NCBI GenBank assembly: GCA_933228675.1
Contig: OW121741.1
Location: 72,118,629-72,182,628, forward strand
Length of the DNA stretch: 64,000 bases
From: Stomorhina lunata
Taxonomy: Eukaryota; Arthropoda; Insecta; Diptera; Rhiniidae
Direction of reading: 5' to 3'
Below the pieces are notes generated by a model. It did no database searches. It saw nothing but the letters and a program-made list of their open reading frames with translations, and was not told where the DNA came from. Below are positions 1 to 11,575 of the stretch, in pieces. Within the stretch, counting starts at the first letter, position 1. The number at the start of each line of letters is the position of its first letter. The translations under genes and the position numbers were made by a program.

Positions 1-135
1 TTCCCGTACTTTAACGAAACAACCCAAACTTACTCAAACGTGTTCCCGTACAAATTTTTCAATACAAATTGTTGTTTTTTGAGCAATTTCTGACAACTTC
101 GGACTGTTTTGGGTAGTTTCGTTAGAGTACGGGAA
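1..135. repeat. Short palindromic MITE at the window edge
   Basis: The first 29 bases (TTCCCGTACTTTAACGAAAC followed by ACCCAAAC) recur as an imperfect reverse complement at about 106-135 (ending GAGTACGGGAA). The two arms enclose about 75 bp without coding potential. This is the structure of a miniature inverted-repeat element. The left flank is outside the window, so no target-site duplication can be read and the superfamily is unassigned. A further partial TTCCCGTAC motif at about 42-51 suggests terminal motifs are repeated inside the element. Confidence 0.6.
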
Positions 136-544
136 CAAACATAATAATACGAAAAAAATCAAAAGTAATCTTTAAAAGTTGTCAGATTATTAGTAATCGT
201 AATAAATTAGAAATTAAAAATTGTTTAAAAGAGAATTATATAATAATTACGATTCTTTTCCAAATGTTATGTAATTGATTACTAATCGTAATCTAAATAA
301 ATAGTCTAAAGCTCTGATGGGAGGCATAATGGTCATATTTTTCAGTTTCAAAGGGAATCGTCATTTTACCATAACATAATTTTTACAAACATCCGAATAT
401 ACTTAATATACCCTTTCCATCTAGGCATCATACATTTCAACAAAAATTTTAAACTGGTTAGCTAGAAAAAGTTTCAGAATAAATGATTTTCAGTTTGAAT
501 AATTGATGACTATAACTCTACTTTTAAAGAAGAACCACTTTACT

Positions 545-1291
545 TTTTATACCCTTCACCACCATAGGTGGAAAGGGTATTATAAGTTTGTGCTGATGTT
601 TGTAACGCATAGAAATATTTGTCTTAGACCAACCTTTTAGTATACCAATATGCTTAGAATCACTTTCTGAGTCGATTTAGCGATGTCCGTCCGTCCGTCC
701 GTCTGGCTGGCTGGACGGCTGGCTGGACCCCCATGTAAACTTTGTAATCAAACTACAGGTCGCAATTCTAAAGATAATTTGATGAAATTTGGCACAGATC
801 ATTTTTTTGATAATGGGACCATGGCTATTGAAATTGGTCAAAATCGGTCTATTATTTATGGTACCTCCCATAGGTCCCACTTCCCGGAATTGCTATATTG
901 GCCACAAATATCAATATTTTTTTCATGAAATTTAAAACAAATACTGCTTATGTAAACTTAAATCACCGTACCAAATTTCGTTGAAATCGGTCCACATTTG
1001 ATCATAGCTCCCATACAAACTCCTCTCAAAAAAATCAATAAAAAGCTCGTAAAACAACTGTAATCAACTTGCCAAATTTCGAGATAATCGGTCCACATTT
1101 GACCCTAGCTCTCATATAAGTCTAAATGAAGGAAACAGGTTAAATATATAAGTTTTGAGAAAATGTTTGTATGATGGCAAAAATTAGCAAATATTTGTCT
1201 TTATACAAGAATAATAACACCTTTGACCTTAGTGGTGAAGGGTATCGTATAGTCGGGCTTGACCGACTATAGCGCTTTCTTACTTGTTTTT
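545..1291 (+). mobile_element. DINE-1/INE-1-like non-autonomous Helitron, copy 1
   Basis: The element starts with TATACCCTTCACCACCATAG, whose subterminal inverted partner GGTGGAAAGGGTAT follows at once. A GAGTCGATTTAGCGATGTCC block then leads into a GTCC/GGCT microsatellite (about 686-727). It ends with a 9-bp hairpin, TATAGTCGG / CCGACTATA (1248-1271, 6-nt loop), about 11 nt before a CTTG terminus followed by T. This order matches the Drosophila DINE-1/INE-1 Helitron group. There is no Rep/helicase coding, so it would depend on an autonomous Helitron. Two further near-complete copies (about 33.4 and 41.1 kb) and several decayed pieces occur here. Confidence 0.82.
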
Positions 1292-1389
1292 ACTATTACT
1301 AAGAAAATTGAAGAACAACTTTATCTTTAAGTCCTTTTAACAATATTTTTCAAATCGTTTATCAGTTTTAATGATATTCAACAATTTTG

Positions 1390-1575
1390 ACAAAAAAATG
1401 TCCATACATCGTCCATGTAAACCTTGTACTCACATATAGCAGTTTTTAAGATACATTTGTGAAATTTGGCACAAAAATTTGTATTAATAGCTAAATAAGC
1501 AAATGTCGAGTCATTATTTCAGGTAACTTTCATAGGACTATCTTTCCGATACTGGGATTTTGACCCCACATTTTA
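1390..1575 (+). repeat. Decayed Helitron (DINE-1-like) body fragment
   Basis: The stretch contains a diverged copy of the body of the Helitron just upstream: CCATGTAAACCTTGTA, then GTGAAATTTGGCACA, then a version of the CATAGG...TTCCG block. Both termini are missing. It is probably an older insertion of the same family. The call rests on order and wording of shared blocks only. Confidence 0.45.
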
Positions 1576-1589
1576 TTTTTATAATAATA

Positions 1590-1857
1590 ATAATTTTCAC
1601 GATAACATTCCAATTGGAACAAGTGGTACTTCTCTCAGACAATGAGCTGCATCCGATTCTACTTTTAGATTCATTGAAAGGGACCTACGTTTTAACTCCT
1701 CTAATACTAATAACCAGTGGCTAGCTGAGTTATGGGGTGAACCTTCGCTTTTTTTGAAATTTATTTTTTTTTCAAGTGGGTCTGAAATCGGATCGAACTT
1801 GGGACCTCGGTATGCTAGGCGGATGACTAACCTGCTACACCATGGCGGTTCACTTAC
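1590..1857 (-). mobile_element. tRNA-derived SINE, copy 1
   Basis: Read on the minus strand, the 5' end carries RNA polymerase III boxes. An A box TGGTGTAGCAGGTTAGTC (1825-1842) is followed about 20 bp later by a B box ending AAGTTCGATCC (1790-1806). The body contains GTAGGTCCCTTTCAATGA, CTCATTGTCTGAGAGAAGTA and TTCCAATTGGAA, and the copy ends in an ATT-rich run at 1575-1597. A second copy at 19.33-19.57 kb shares head and body in the same order, which shows this is a dispersed family. It has no coding capacity and would be mobilised by a LINE. Confidence 0.7.
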
Positions 1858-3508
1858 GGTTTATTACATTTTATTAAACTTTTTGAAAAATAATTTGCTT
1901 AAAAGTCTGAGTTTTCGATTTATATCAAATGCAGCGATTTGGCCCCAGATATATTCATAATCAAACTTTTTTGAATACCTTATTTGCATCATTATGAAAG
2001 CATATTTACTGAAGCTAAAAAAAAGTACATATTATGCTTCACTCAAAAAGTATATGCACTTTTAAACATGAAACAAGTACTATAAACAACACATAAATAC
2101 ATATATACAAATGTATGTATATATTTATCTGCACTAGAGATGTACTCTAAAAGATTTCCTTATTTAAGAAAAAAATCTAACAAATTGAATACAAAATTTA
2201 TTCGTACGTTCGTTTTTCACACTATTTTGTGATCGCATGTGTCAACTACAAGTATTAAGGAGAGCAAGGTCATTGGGGGATAACCTACATCTACACTTAC
2301 ATATTATTACATACACCCAGCAGTTCCAAATTGGAGGACTGTTTTCTATAGTGGTGATATCAGTAACATTTCATAGTCCATATTAAAATCGCTTGTCATT
2401 GCTGGGCACCCAGTAGATTCAAATGGAAGGAAAACTTGAAAATACCTTCAATTATAAGCACTACTTGTTTTAGAAAATGTATGACCTTGAAAACTGCCTG
2501 GAAATGTATGTATGTTTTTTTAGATTCTATGTAAATAGTCAAAATATAATATAAGCGTAGTTGTCTGCGGGATTTTTTAGTGGTTGTTGCCCTTATACAC
2601 GCGATGAAAATTAATAAAAACATGCACATAAGAGCGTCTCTAAAACTAAAGAGTTAAGCATGGATTATATTGATGTATTTAAAAAAAAAAGTACCAAATT
2701 CTAACCACTTTCTCCCTTTTTAGCCTTTTGTGACATACGAATTGAATTTGTTTGATATTTTTATCTTGATCGATTAACACGGCATTTACACATGCAAGTG
2801 CAAGTGAAAAAAGCTCAATACATTTATATTTTTTTACTAACACAATCACACTTCTGGAAGTTGTAGGCTCACTTGCAAGCGATTTTGATTGCCAGTGATT
2901 TTTTTACTTGCATGTCAGAAGCAGAAAAGGAGTATTGCCACATAAAGATTATATATTAATTTAAATAGATAGAATACGAGGAACAATTTTTATAATAATA
3001 ACAAAATGATTTAATTTCTTGTTATATACCGAAAATAAGATAAAAAACATTAAAAACTTGTAGTTCTATATGTATTATTATAATTTGGTACATACATTTA
3101 TGAATTATTTTATGAACAAATTATAATTTGCAAATAATAAGCTATGGCAACCCAGCCATTGAAAATTCATATGAGTATACAAAAAAAAAACCAAGAAAAC
3201 AACAAAGAACAAATAAAACAGTAATAATTGTTTGTGTAAACAATGAAGCAAGTTGCATGTGTTTTCATTACTTTTTTCGGTCTTTGGTTGCTAATACGTA
3301 TACACAACTTGTAACAAGTCACCTACGTGTGTAAACGTACTGTAAATGTGTGTTAAAATGTACCAAAAATTCAAATAGTAACAACTAAAACCTTTATTTT
3401 TATTTATGTCACTTTCAGTTTGAGAGAAGAAAGCTTTAAAGAAAAAAGTAAATAAGACGAAACTTTTGATTTTAGGGACGGTCTAGTGCACATACGACTT
3501 TAATTAAG
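1858..3508. other. AT-rich stretch without a recognisable gene
   Basis: Low-complexity AT-rich DNA with poly-A/T tracts. About 1860-1945 is a short fragment of the foldback repeat found at 5.7-6.4 kb (TTTATTAAACTTTTTG..., GCAGCGATTTGGCC). No conserved protein, RNA gene or terminal repeat was recognised in the remainder. Confidence 0.5.
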
Positions 3509-3510
3509 TA

Positions 3511-4783
3511 TCGGGTGTTTTTTATTGAGGTATAGAACTATAAGTTGGCATCACTTTTTTAACTGGCGGCCATTTTGTCAGCTGTCAAGTGATTAATATT
3601 TAGTTTGGTTTGCCATTTCATCATGAACAGGTTGACAAAAGAACAACGCTTGCAAATCGTGCAAATTTATTTCGAAAATAATGGTTCAGTTCGCGAAGTT
3701 TACCGCAAGCTCCGTCCATTTTATGGTCGACATAATCGTCCATTAGAGCAATTAATTCGGTTAACCATGGATCGTTTTCGCACTACGTTTACTCTATGTG
3801 ATAATACGCATCCGCAGCGACGTCAAACAGTGCTCACTAAGAAACAATTGCCGCTGTAGAGCAAAGTGTTGAAAAGGACCCGAATGAATCGATTCGCCAC
3901 CGTGCACAGCAATTGGAGCTTTGTCCATCAACTTTATGGAAGATTTTGCGCAAAAATCTTGGCTTGCGACCTTACAAGATCCAGCTTGTGCAAGAATTAA
4001 AGCCGCGAGACCATGCAATGCGTCGTGATTTTGGTGTATGGGCCGAAAATGAGATTGATCTCGATGCTGATTTTCATCGCAAAATTTTGTTCAGTGATGA
4101 GGCTCATTTTTGCCGCATTTGGAGTGAAGAGAATCCACATGAGACCCTTGAGACGCCATTACATCCACAAAAACTGACTGTTTGGTGTGCTCTATGGGCT
4201 GGTGGAGTCATTGGACCATACTTCTTCTGAAATAATGCTGGAGAGTCAGTTACCATAAATGGAGACCGGTATAGAGCCATGATAACCGACTATTTTGTTC
4301 CCCAATTGGATGGCATGAATGTGGATGAGTTGTGGTTCCAACAAGACGACGCTACATGCCACACAGCGCACGTCACAATTGATTTATTGAAGGAAACATT
4401 CGATGAGCGCATAATTTCGCGGAATGGACCTGTCAATTGGCCACCAAGATCGTGCGATTTGACACCACTGGATTATTTTCTTTGGGGATATGTGAAGTCG
4501 CTCGTCTACGCCAACAAACCAGAAACGTTAGGGGACTTGGAAGCCAACATTCGTGGCGTTATTGCTAACCTACGGCCCCATATGCTCGAAAAAGTAGTTG
4601 AAAATTGGACCTGTAGAATTGGCTTTATTCGAGCTAGCCGCGGCGGCCACATGCCCGAAATCATATTTAAACATTAATGGCATAAAATTATCCTTCCAAT
4701 AAAGCCAAATTGATGGACATTAAAACGATTTTCTTGTGTTTTATTTCAATTCGAAGTTCTATACCTCTAAAAAAAACACCCTT
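3511..4783 (+). mobile_element. rosa-type (DD41D) mariner element, copy 1
   Basis: A 1.27-kb element flanked by TA (3509-3510 and 4784-4785). The terminal inverted repeat is GGGTGTTTTTTATTGAGGTA at the left and its variant GGGTGTTTTTTTTAGAGGTA at the right, continuing as TAGAACTT. It encloses one defective transposase frame. It is closely similar to copies 2 (17.07 kb) and 3 (38.28 kb) in this window. Confidence 0.9.
3605..4677 (+). pseudogene. Mariner transposase pseudogene (rosa-type), copy 1
   Basis: The frame begins MNRLTKEQRLQ (ATG near 3623) with the N-terminal helix-turn-helix region (NNGSVREVYRKLRPFYG). It carries at least four defects relative to the uninterrupted copy at 38.4-39.5 kb. 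There is a frameshift near 3840; an in-frame loss of 10 codons just after DEAHF at about 4111; an in-frame TGA at about 4228-4230; and GGC to GAC at the second catalytic region, giving QQDDATCH instead of QQDGATCH. The C-terminal frame (4279-4677) keeps SCDLTPLDYFLWG with the third Asp. The family cuts and pastes DNA with a D,D,D triad. This copy cannot make a functional enzyme. Confidence 0.9.
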
Positions 4784-4785
4784 TA

Positions 4786-5714
4786 AATAGTTTTTGCCAA
4801 AAATATGTTTTAACTTTGCTTACATTTTGGTTAGAACATTTATGATTTTTCTCTTATAAAGATTATCGCCTTTCTTAACGCCTTTATATAAAATTTAATT
4901 AAACTTATATTTTCGATAGCAATAAAATTTGTTATAAATTTAAGTACTTATTAAGCCTTTTTCAAGATGTCCCCTGAAATTTATGAAAATTATGTATGAC
5001 TTCATTCTCCGAGAGTTAATTGTAACCTACTTAGGACTTTAGTCTTCAATAGCAAAAAATCTAGATCATTGAAGATGTAATAAATGGCGACCATATCATA
5101 GAATCTGTCACGAATTTGATAAAAACCAGTCCAAAAACTCGAAATATAACTGATCAGAGAAAATTCAGTAACGAGAGGCATTTCTGAATAACAAGAAACT
5201 AACAAAAGACCGGAGAGGAAGATTGAACTATTCCTAAAAACAAGTGAAGTAGAGGACATGCGAATATATAATTATATTCGCATGTCCTCGTGCAGGCTGG
5301 TTTCAGAGCCGTATCAGACTCAACTCCTTAAGAAACAAACGTTCCACCAGACCCAATATTATATAAAGATATTGCACTACATACATTTTTTTTCTGCCAA
5401 ATGTAAAATCAAAGTGGATAAACAATGAAAAACACGTAAACGCACAAACAAACATACATTTCATGAGCACGTGTGTGTGCCTTAGCTTTTTCTAATTGAA
5501 TAATAGTATCCATTAGTTGTTTCCAAATTAGAGTAAAAGCGGTATACTCCCTTTTTTATGAGACTTTTCAAAACGACCATACGGCAAATCAATGTATGGA
5601 AGTGCAAAATCTTTATATTATAGATTCTTTGGTTCCACTGTAGATTATGCTAAAATAGAAACTAATAATAAATCCTATTTTTTATTTCCCGGAATCAAAA
5701 GAACTCATTGGATG
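4786..5714. other. AT-rich spacer with a short hairpin
   Basis: No gene is supported. The only sharp structure is the perfect hairpin at 5252-5289, described separately. Open frames here are short and unlike any family I recognise. Confidence 0.4.
5252..5289. repeat. Perfect 17-bp-arm hairpin with TAAT loop
   Basis: GAGGACATGCGAATATA is followed by TAAT and then by its exact reverse complement TATATTCGCATGTCCTC, with no mismatch over 34 paired bases. No terminal-repeat element is evident around it. It could be a short foldback, a hairpin left by element excision, or a recent palindrome. Confidence 0.8.
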
Positions 5715-6390
5715 CCTAATAAAGTGCCAAATTGCCGCATTTGATATCGATCGATATTAGAAACATTTGTGTAGCATACTTTTAGGATAATCTAAATAAT
5801 ATATATCTGTGGCTTGGTGCTAAAAGGGCCAATGTCAATTTTTTGCTGTTTTGAGTTAATCATTGCATTAGATTCCCTTCTTTACCCTCTTTTATTTAGC
5901 TCCAAGATAATCTCTATATTAACATAGAACAGATTTATAAGGGTCTTTCTGGGCAATGTAACTATGAATTTATATGGAAAATAAAAACTTTAAATAAAAT
6001 TTTCTCAAAACTATATTTTTTTTTGACATTGACCCTTTTAGCAGCAATCCACAGATTTAAAATATAAGGTTCACTATATTGTAACTTATTTGCCAAAAGT
6101 TCTATAATAGTAAAAGAATTTAATCTAAACCAATGTTGGGTAAATTCTCTGTAATTTTGTATTTTGCTAACTCTAGAGGTAGCAACATATAAAAGAAGAG
6201 AGATTTTGAGACTTTGCCCAACATTGATTTAGACTAAATATTTGGACAAACAAACGCATAGGTTTCGATATCAAATTTAATTAAACTTTTTGCAAAATAA
6301 GTTAAGCCCCTAAGGTATGTTACACATTATTTACGCAAGAGTCTCAGTTTTCGATGGATACCGAATGCGGCGAATTTTTTTTTTAGGACC
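5715..6390. repeat. Foldback interspersed repeat, interrupted by a MITE
   Basis: The left arm (about 5727-5795: AATTGCCGCATTTGATATCG, then GTGTAGCATACTTTTAGGAT) is an imperfect reverse complement of the right arm (about 6313-6385: CCTAAGGTATGTTACACATT, then TACCGAATGCGGCGAATT). Related sequence occurs at 1.86-1.95, 27.13-27.50 and 28.89-29.0 kb. There is no coding potential and no clear target-site duplication, so the superfamily is unknown. A separate 248-bp MITE has landed just inside the left arm. Confidence 0.55.
5807..6054. mobile_element. 248-bp MITE with about 30-bp inverted ends
   Basis: The ends read CTGTGGCTTGGTGCTAAAAG and, on the other strand from the right, CTGTGGATTGCTGCTAAAAG. 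Both continue GGGYCAATGTCAA, giving roughly 30 bp with few differences. The interior is AT-rich and non-coding. The flanks are ATAT/ATTT, so the duplication could be TA but this is not certain. Comparison with the related repeat at 27.2 kb, which lacks this block, supports it being an insertion. Confidence 0.7.
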
Positions 6391-6469
6391 AGCACTCATG
6401 TGATGACCCCTACTTATGCAATGCGTTGTGTTGGAACTAGGAAAATAGGTTATGGAGTGCGTTTGTGGA

Positions 6470-7320
6470 CATATATGAGCTTTCCTATATTACAACTAAC
6501 TGGGAAACCTTCTGCGGGAAGCAAATTCCACATAGGAACTGAGCTAATTTTTTCTGTAGTGTACTGTTCTGTCTACGTGTATTGCGTAAGAAAGTTCGAG
6601 TATCGGGAACAAGTTCCCTGATTTCGTTAGAGAACATTTCAAAGTAGTAACGAATAACGACGCAACCCAGTGAATCAATAGAGTTGGATACCCTACTGTC
6701 ACCGATGAGCATTTTCACTCTATCCTGCACTCGGTCGAGAAGCTCCATCTGCAAAATCTGCAAAAGAGTAGATAGGATTGGAAGTTTGACGTAGAAGGTA
6801 ATTTATAAAGATAAGAAATAGTGTAGGAGTAAGAACAGAGCCTTGCGGTACCCCTGAAATAATGATGAGATCCCATCTATAACGTCTCGTGTTGTGCGAT
6901 CTCTGAGGAAGCTTGATATAAATCGAGAAAAGTTATTACCGACACCAAAAGCAATAAGTTTTAGTAGAAGTGCTCCGTGCCACACTCTATCAAACGCCTT
7001 GGAAATATCCAGAGCCACAACTTTACTTTCGCCAAAACGGTGTATTGATTGACACCATTTTCACGCTTGGCAGGTTTTTAAATAGATTCTAAATATTTAG
7101 CAAGATTTACCAGGGTTGTTAGTCTCACCCTTTTTAGGGATTGGCGTAACATTAGCAACCTTCAAGCACCGAGGAAATTTACCGGCATGGTACAAGATGC
7201 TGAAGAGGTTAGGTAATGGACGCGCTGAAATACTTTCCGGCAAGCGAGTTTTACTTGCGAATAATTCAGCTACAAGTTTAGCTTTATCAACCGGGTCTGT
7301 GAATGTTTGACCATCTTTTA
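6470..7320 (-). pseudogene. Jockey-like LINE fragment (reverse transcriptase and C-terminus)
   Basis: On the minus strand about 7315-7100 encodes KDGQTFTDPVDKAKLVAELF and FPRCLKVANVTPIPKKGE, the segment before reverse-transcriptase motif 1. About 7018-6860 encodes MALDISKAFDRVWHGALLLK and FLRDRTTRDVIDG, the palm region of Jockey-type elements. About 6763-6485 encodes LLDRVQDRVKMLIGDSRVSN and IRELVPDTRTFLRNTR, which is the region after the polymerase. The catalytic YADD segment between these blocks is missing, and stops and frame changes are present. It is a dead, internally deleted copy. Confidence 0.8.
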
Positions 7321-7378
7321 AAAGAGAGGAAATTAATATTTATGACAAACAAATGACTTTATATCATTCAAAATTGAC

Positions 7379-7484
7379 CTTCCAGCTTTTAATATTACAT
7401 AATCAAGTCCAGTTTTTAATATTACATAATAATAAGACTGATCCAGTTTTTAATATTACATAATAATAAGACTGGTCCAGTTTA
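7379..7484. repeat. Short tandem repeat of about 35-38 bp, three units
   Basis: Three successive units contain CAGTTTTTAATATTACATAA, the last two followed by TAATAAGACTG and RTC. The first unit is shorter. The array lies between a Jockey fragment and an RTE-like LINE fragment and has no sign of coding. Confidence 0.75.
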
Positions 7485-7779
7485 CTTGATGTGGGTAGAA
7501 CCCGAATAACCTTTGTTTGGTTTTGAGTTTATACCCTTAGATCCATGATTTGTTACCTGTCTGATACACGAGTTTCGAAGCATTGTGATCGAATTTTTGT
7601 GCATTTTTTGTGGCCAATTGATACGAGTATTTTTCTGAGCCATTGTAAAATTATGTGGGATCCAACGCGAAAAATTCAATAATGAATGTCCCATTTATTT
7701 ATAAGATTACCATAATATCACGATAAGTTATATGAATATCTTGCAGCAGAGTTTAAACACCGCAATGATTATCCGAATA

Positions 7780-8160
7780 CTTACTTATATGGCCTGTATT
7801 TACAACCTGTTAAGGTCAAAGGCTAAGCATATTTTAGATTTTAATCTACTTGGTCTTGACATCGAAATTTCGGAATAGGGGGTGGCCGTTTTTATTCTAA
7901 TTTAAGCTTCTTCATAGTGATTGTTTTTTTACAGGTGTGGGTTAATAGCCCAACGACCTAAGACATACTTTTTAACATTCTTATAGGAGAACTCGCGGCG
8001 TTCCCCAGCTGATGCCACGAGTTGGTCAGTGTCCACAGTTGAGATGAAGGAACTGATTTAAGAGCGAAAAGCAAACCGATTTAAAACGACCTTTGCTACG
8101 AGAAAGAGGTAATAACGGAATCTGAGACCTTTTTTGGGTCAAAATGGTAACCAAAATTTT
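7780..8160 (-). pseudogene. RTE-like LINE (family L2) fragment, internally deleted
   Basis: The left part (about 7790-7840: CAACCTGTTAAGGTCAAAGG) matches the 3' coding end of the L2 LINE seen more fully at 49.4-52.0 kb. It is joined directly to about 7880-8060 (GGTGGCCGTTTTTATTC, GATGCCACGAGTTGGTCAGT), which matches the opposite end of the same family at 46.8, 48.1 and 51.9 kb. A large internal deletion therefore joins the two ends. Nothing functional remains. Confidence 0.6.
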
Positions 8161-9140
8161 ATAAGCAAGTAAAGCCGATATTACAATATGAAGTTGAGGT
8201 AAAATAACTTTAAATAAAGAACAGGAGTTTATGTAAATCGATTAAATGAGGCAGAACGAATTAATTTCCTCTTCATATACAATATAATTAACTATGAAGA
8301 ACCACACAAACTCTTATTTTGTAGTACTACTTATATTATACTTTTTGAATTTCCATTTTTCTAAAATATAAAAAATAATAATCTTCAAAATATATCACCC
8401 CTCTTCATGTATTCGAAACACACAATTTGCACTTTGAATTATTATTGAATGCATTTAAGACTAAGAGTTTTTGTGAAGAGTCTTAAAAGTGTTTTCCTTA
8501 AACGAAACTTAAAACAATAACTTTACACCCACTAGAGAGCAAATTATTACAAAGAAAACAGCACGAGTATAAGAATGTATTTATGTACAAAAATATCTTT
8601 TGCTATTATATTATACAATACTTACATATATACATATGTATGGATGTACTTATGTATGTTTTGCAAGGACTGACTGACTGCCTGACTATAAAAATACGTG
8701 CAAATTCAACAGAAAACTGTTTTCGAAGAAGAAGAAAACATCTCATTCACACATTGAAGTAGAAAATTATTTTCTTCTTAAGAATCAATTCAATTGCACT
8801 TAAAATTTGATTCGTGTTTAATCTGTTAATCTTTTAAAATTGGTACTTATCGTCAAATTGATGTTGTTAACTAGAGGTTAATGCACTTTCAAGTTATCCA
8901 CTTCCGTCATCATTAGAATATCGCAATTAATTTAAATTGAAATATTGTCATCATACCAACATTTCCTTGAGATGTGTTAAGATGTATTTAAGTGATTTTA
9001 GGAAGTAAGACTGGTACGGTAGCTATGGTCAAATGGCATAGCTCCTGTAGGTTAGTTTTAGTGATTTTCGAGGTTTTCAGCTGACTCTTAAAAGAAAGTC
9101 TGTTCGAGTTACTCGAAAATAGATTCAAACGTTACTTTTA
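8161..9140. other. AT-rich stretch without recognised content
   Basis: Only simple AT-rich sequence and short ATGT runs (about 8625-8660) are visible. No conserved protein, RNA or terminal repeats were found. Confidence 0.4.
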
Positions 9141-9269
9141 TGTTGGGTTTATATAACTCAAGCGCCTGACGATTGAATAAAATTAACATGTGTTTTGTTA
9201 TTGTAACAAAAACAAAATACATGTAAATTTCACTCAATCGTCAGCCGCTTGAGTTATATAAACCCAACA
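9141..9269. mobile_element. Harbinger-like MITE, copy 1
   Basis: A 129-bp palindrome-like element flanked by TTA on both sides (9138-9140, 9270-9272). The arms begin TGTTGGGTTTATATAACTCA and continue AGCGSCTGACGATTGA, pairing over about 55 bp. A second copy at 16533-16661 has the same arms and a TAA flank. The 3-bp TWA duplication is typical of PIF/Harbinger elements. Superfamily assignment rests on that duplication alone. Confidence 0.82.
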
Positions 9270-9369
9270 TTAATATTATAGATTATTTAAATGTAATGTA
9301 ATTGTTGGTTGCATCGTGTGTTCTCTTATTAATGCTATCGATTCACCTTTTATTCCTTGTTTCTTCTTT

Positions 9370-11575
9370 TTCTGTCATCCTTACTCCCAGTGGAGCATAG
9401 GGTCTCAACCATCCTTTTAAATAGAACTCTATTGCGAGATGTTAGTCATACGTCATTCCATGAATAGTTTTCTGCTTGCAACTCCGCATCTATTGACCTT
9501 CTCTATGTTTTAGCAGGTGCACCAACACGACAGCCGCTACCCTGTGGATTAAAATGAAGCGCTTGTCGAACAATGTTGGTATGGGTATATTCAAAGCCAT
9601 TTCCTTTAACATACCTCTGCAGAAGTAGGGATTTGGTTTGTTGCGTTTAGTAGATCATTCTTCTTCATTTCTTATGTGGTTCGGCCATCAAATATTAAGA
9701 ATTTGCGGCAAGCATTTGTTTGCAAAAATTTTTCTCAGGTCGGTTTCAAAAATCTTTTTAGAATTTTTCGAAAATTTTGTTCAAAAAATATTATCGATGG
9801 CATTTGTGCGTTTCCAAATTTCACAACCGTAATACAAGATGGACTTGACATTCAAGTTGTATATTCGTAACTTAGTTGTTGTTGATATTTGCCGAGATTT
9901 GCCTTATTAATACGAGATTCAATATCCTCTTCATCGCCACCTTTTGTAGATACCAAACTACCAAGATAAATAAAGGTACCTACACATCCAATAACCTCAT
10001 TATCCACATTGATGTGTGTCGACGGCCATCTTTATTTTTGAAATATTGATTTCCAGCCCAGCTTTAATAGTGATAGAGTTAGTGTTATCTAGAAGGTGAC
10101 CTGAGCTTTGGCTTAGAAGACATACATCATCAGCGGATTCCAAGTCCTCAAGTTGTTTAAAGGGTGCCCATTGGATACCGTGTCTACCATTCAGATACAA
10201 GATACATCCTTGTCTTACTCCAGTAGTAACTTCGAACGGACTAGACAATTTACCTTTATGTAGGAACCGACATTTAAAATCCACGTACATTGCCCGAATT
10301 AAGTTTAGAATTTTCGATGGCATGTTACGATTTTCTAAAATTCTTCATAGGTAGTTCCTATTGACACTGTCAAAGGCCTTTATAAAGTCGATAAACGCTT
10401 GGTAAATGGGGGTGCGGAATTCATTACATTGCTCTAGTACAATTCTTACTGTGTTAATTAGGTCAACACAAGATCGGTTCTCTCTGAACCCAAGTTGTTT
10501 TTCGCGGAGTGTAGCGAAAACTGCATCGGATATTTTACTCAAAATTACTCGGAATTGGAAGAAGTGTTATACCTCTGTAGATATTGCAGTCTTTTGAGTC
10601 ACCCTTTTTTGATATTTTGACTAGTATAACTTCATTCTAGGAGGTTGGCAGAGTTTCTTTTTCCCATATTTTGCACACAAATTGGTCTCGCCAATCCTTC
10701 AACATCACATAAAAGCATCTGCGCTGAGATATTGTCATTGTCCGGGGCCTTAAGGCTTTTTATGTCGTTCTTCATTTCTTGTATTGCTGGTGGATTGTCT
10801 GAAATTCCATTGATGATACTGTCATGGCTGGTTTCATTATGCATTTTCGTCAGTGGTTCCAATCCAATAGGATTGTTTTGTGTTAACTTGAAGTGTTTCA
10901 TCTATCGTATTTATTGTTCAACCGGGGTTGAGAGAAGTGTGCCGCTACTACTCAGGTGTAGGTAAGTTTGCCACACAACGCCCTTGATATATTGTACAAG
11001 GTCTTCATGTCGCCTTTACTTGCAGCTGATTCAGCTTGGCTCGCCTGTTCATCTATCCACATTCTATTGTCCCTCCTTGCAGACTTTTTGATTTTTTTGC
11101 AAAGAACGCTTTCTGTTATACGGAGGATTTTAGCATATCCATGTTCATTTAAAATCGTTTTTTTAATTGTTCGTTTTTCTACCAAGTCCCATGTTGCTTG
11201 TGTTAGCCAATTTTTTTTTGGTCTTTGAATCCTAGCGCTTGTTGACCAACCTCATTGTACGTTCGGGTGACACACCTTGCAATTTCGTAATAATACTGTC
11301 GTTGCTGTTAACAACATCTGGTAGCCAATTCCTTATGGAAGTGATAAAGGCAATTTAATATGTCTCTAATTCTAGTTTTCCCAGATCAAGTTTCCGATCT
11401 GCCTTCGCTGTATCAGACCTTAGAGCCGCAATCTTTAATCGAATTTTACATGTAACTAAATCATGGTCGCTGTTTATGTCTGCTCCGCGTCTCGAGCGTA
11501 CATCAAGTAAAGACGATCGCCACTTAGAGTTGATCAAAATATGATCAATTTGGTTCTTTGTATAAAGTAAGATAA
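9370..11575 (-). pseudogene. RTE-like LINE (family L1), endonuclease and RT, degraded
   Basis: On the minus strand, about 11537-11370 encodes the C-terminal endonuclease block (INSKWRSSLLDVRS, GADINSDHDLVTCKIRLK). About 10901-10640 encodes ISAQMLLCDVEGLARPI. About 10597-10345 encodes LREKQLGFRENRSCVDLINT and AFIDFIKAFDSVNRN (RT motifs). About 10323-10000 encodes ILNLIRAMYVDFKCRFLHKG, FEVTTGVRQGCIL, then a YADD-equivalent reading SADDVCLLSQSSGH. Several frameshifts and stops separate these blocks. The second Asp-bearing motif is therefore altered from YADD to SADD. Another copy lies at 57.6-59.1 kb. An RTE-type endonuclease/RT LINE is the best fit; the clade is not proven. Confidence 0.8.

Noticed and set aside
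683..928. Open frames across the GTCC/GGCT microsatellite
   Set aside because: They are frames through Helitron non-coding sequence on both strands.
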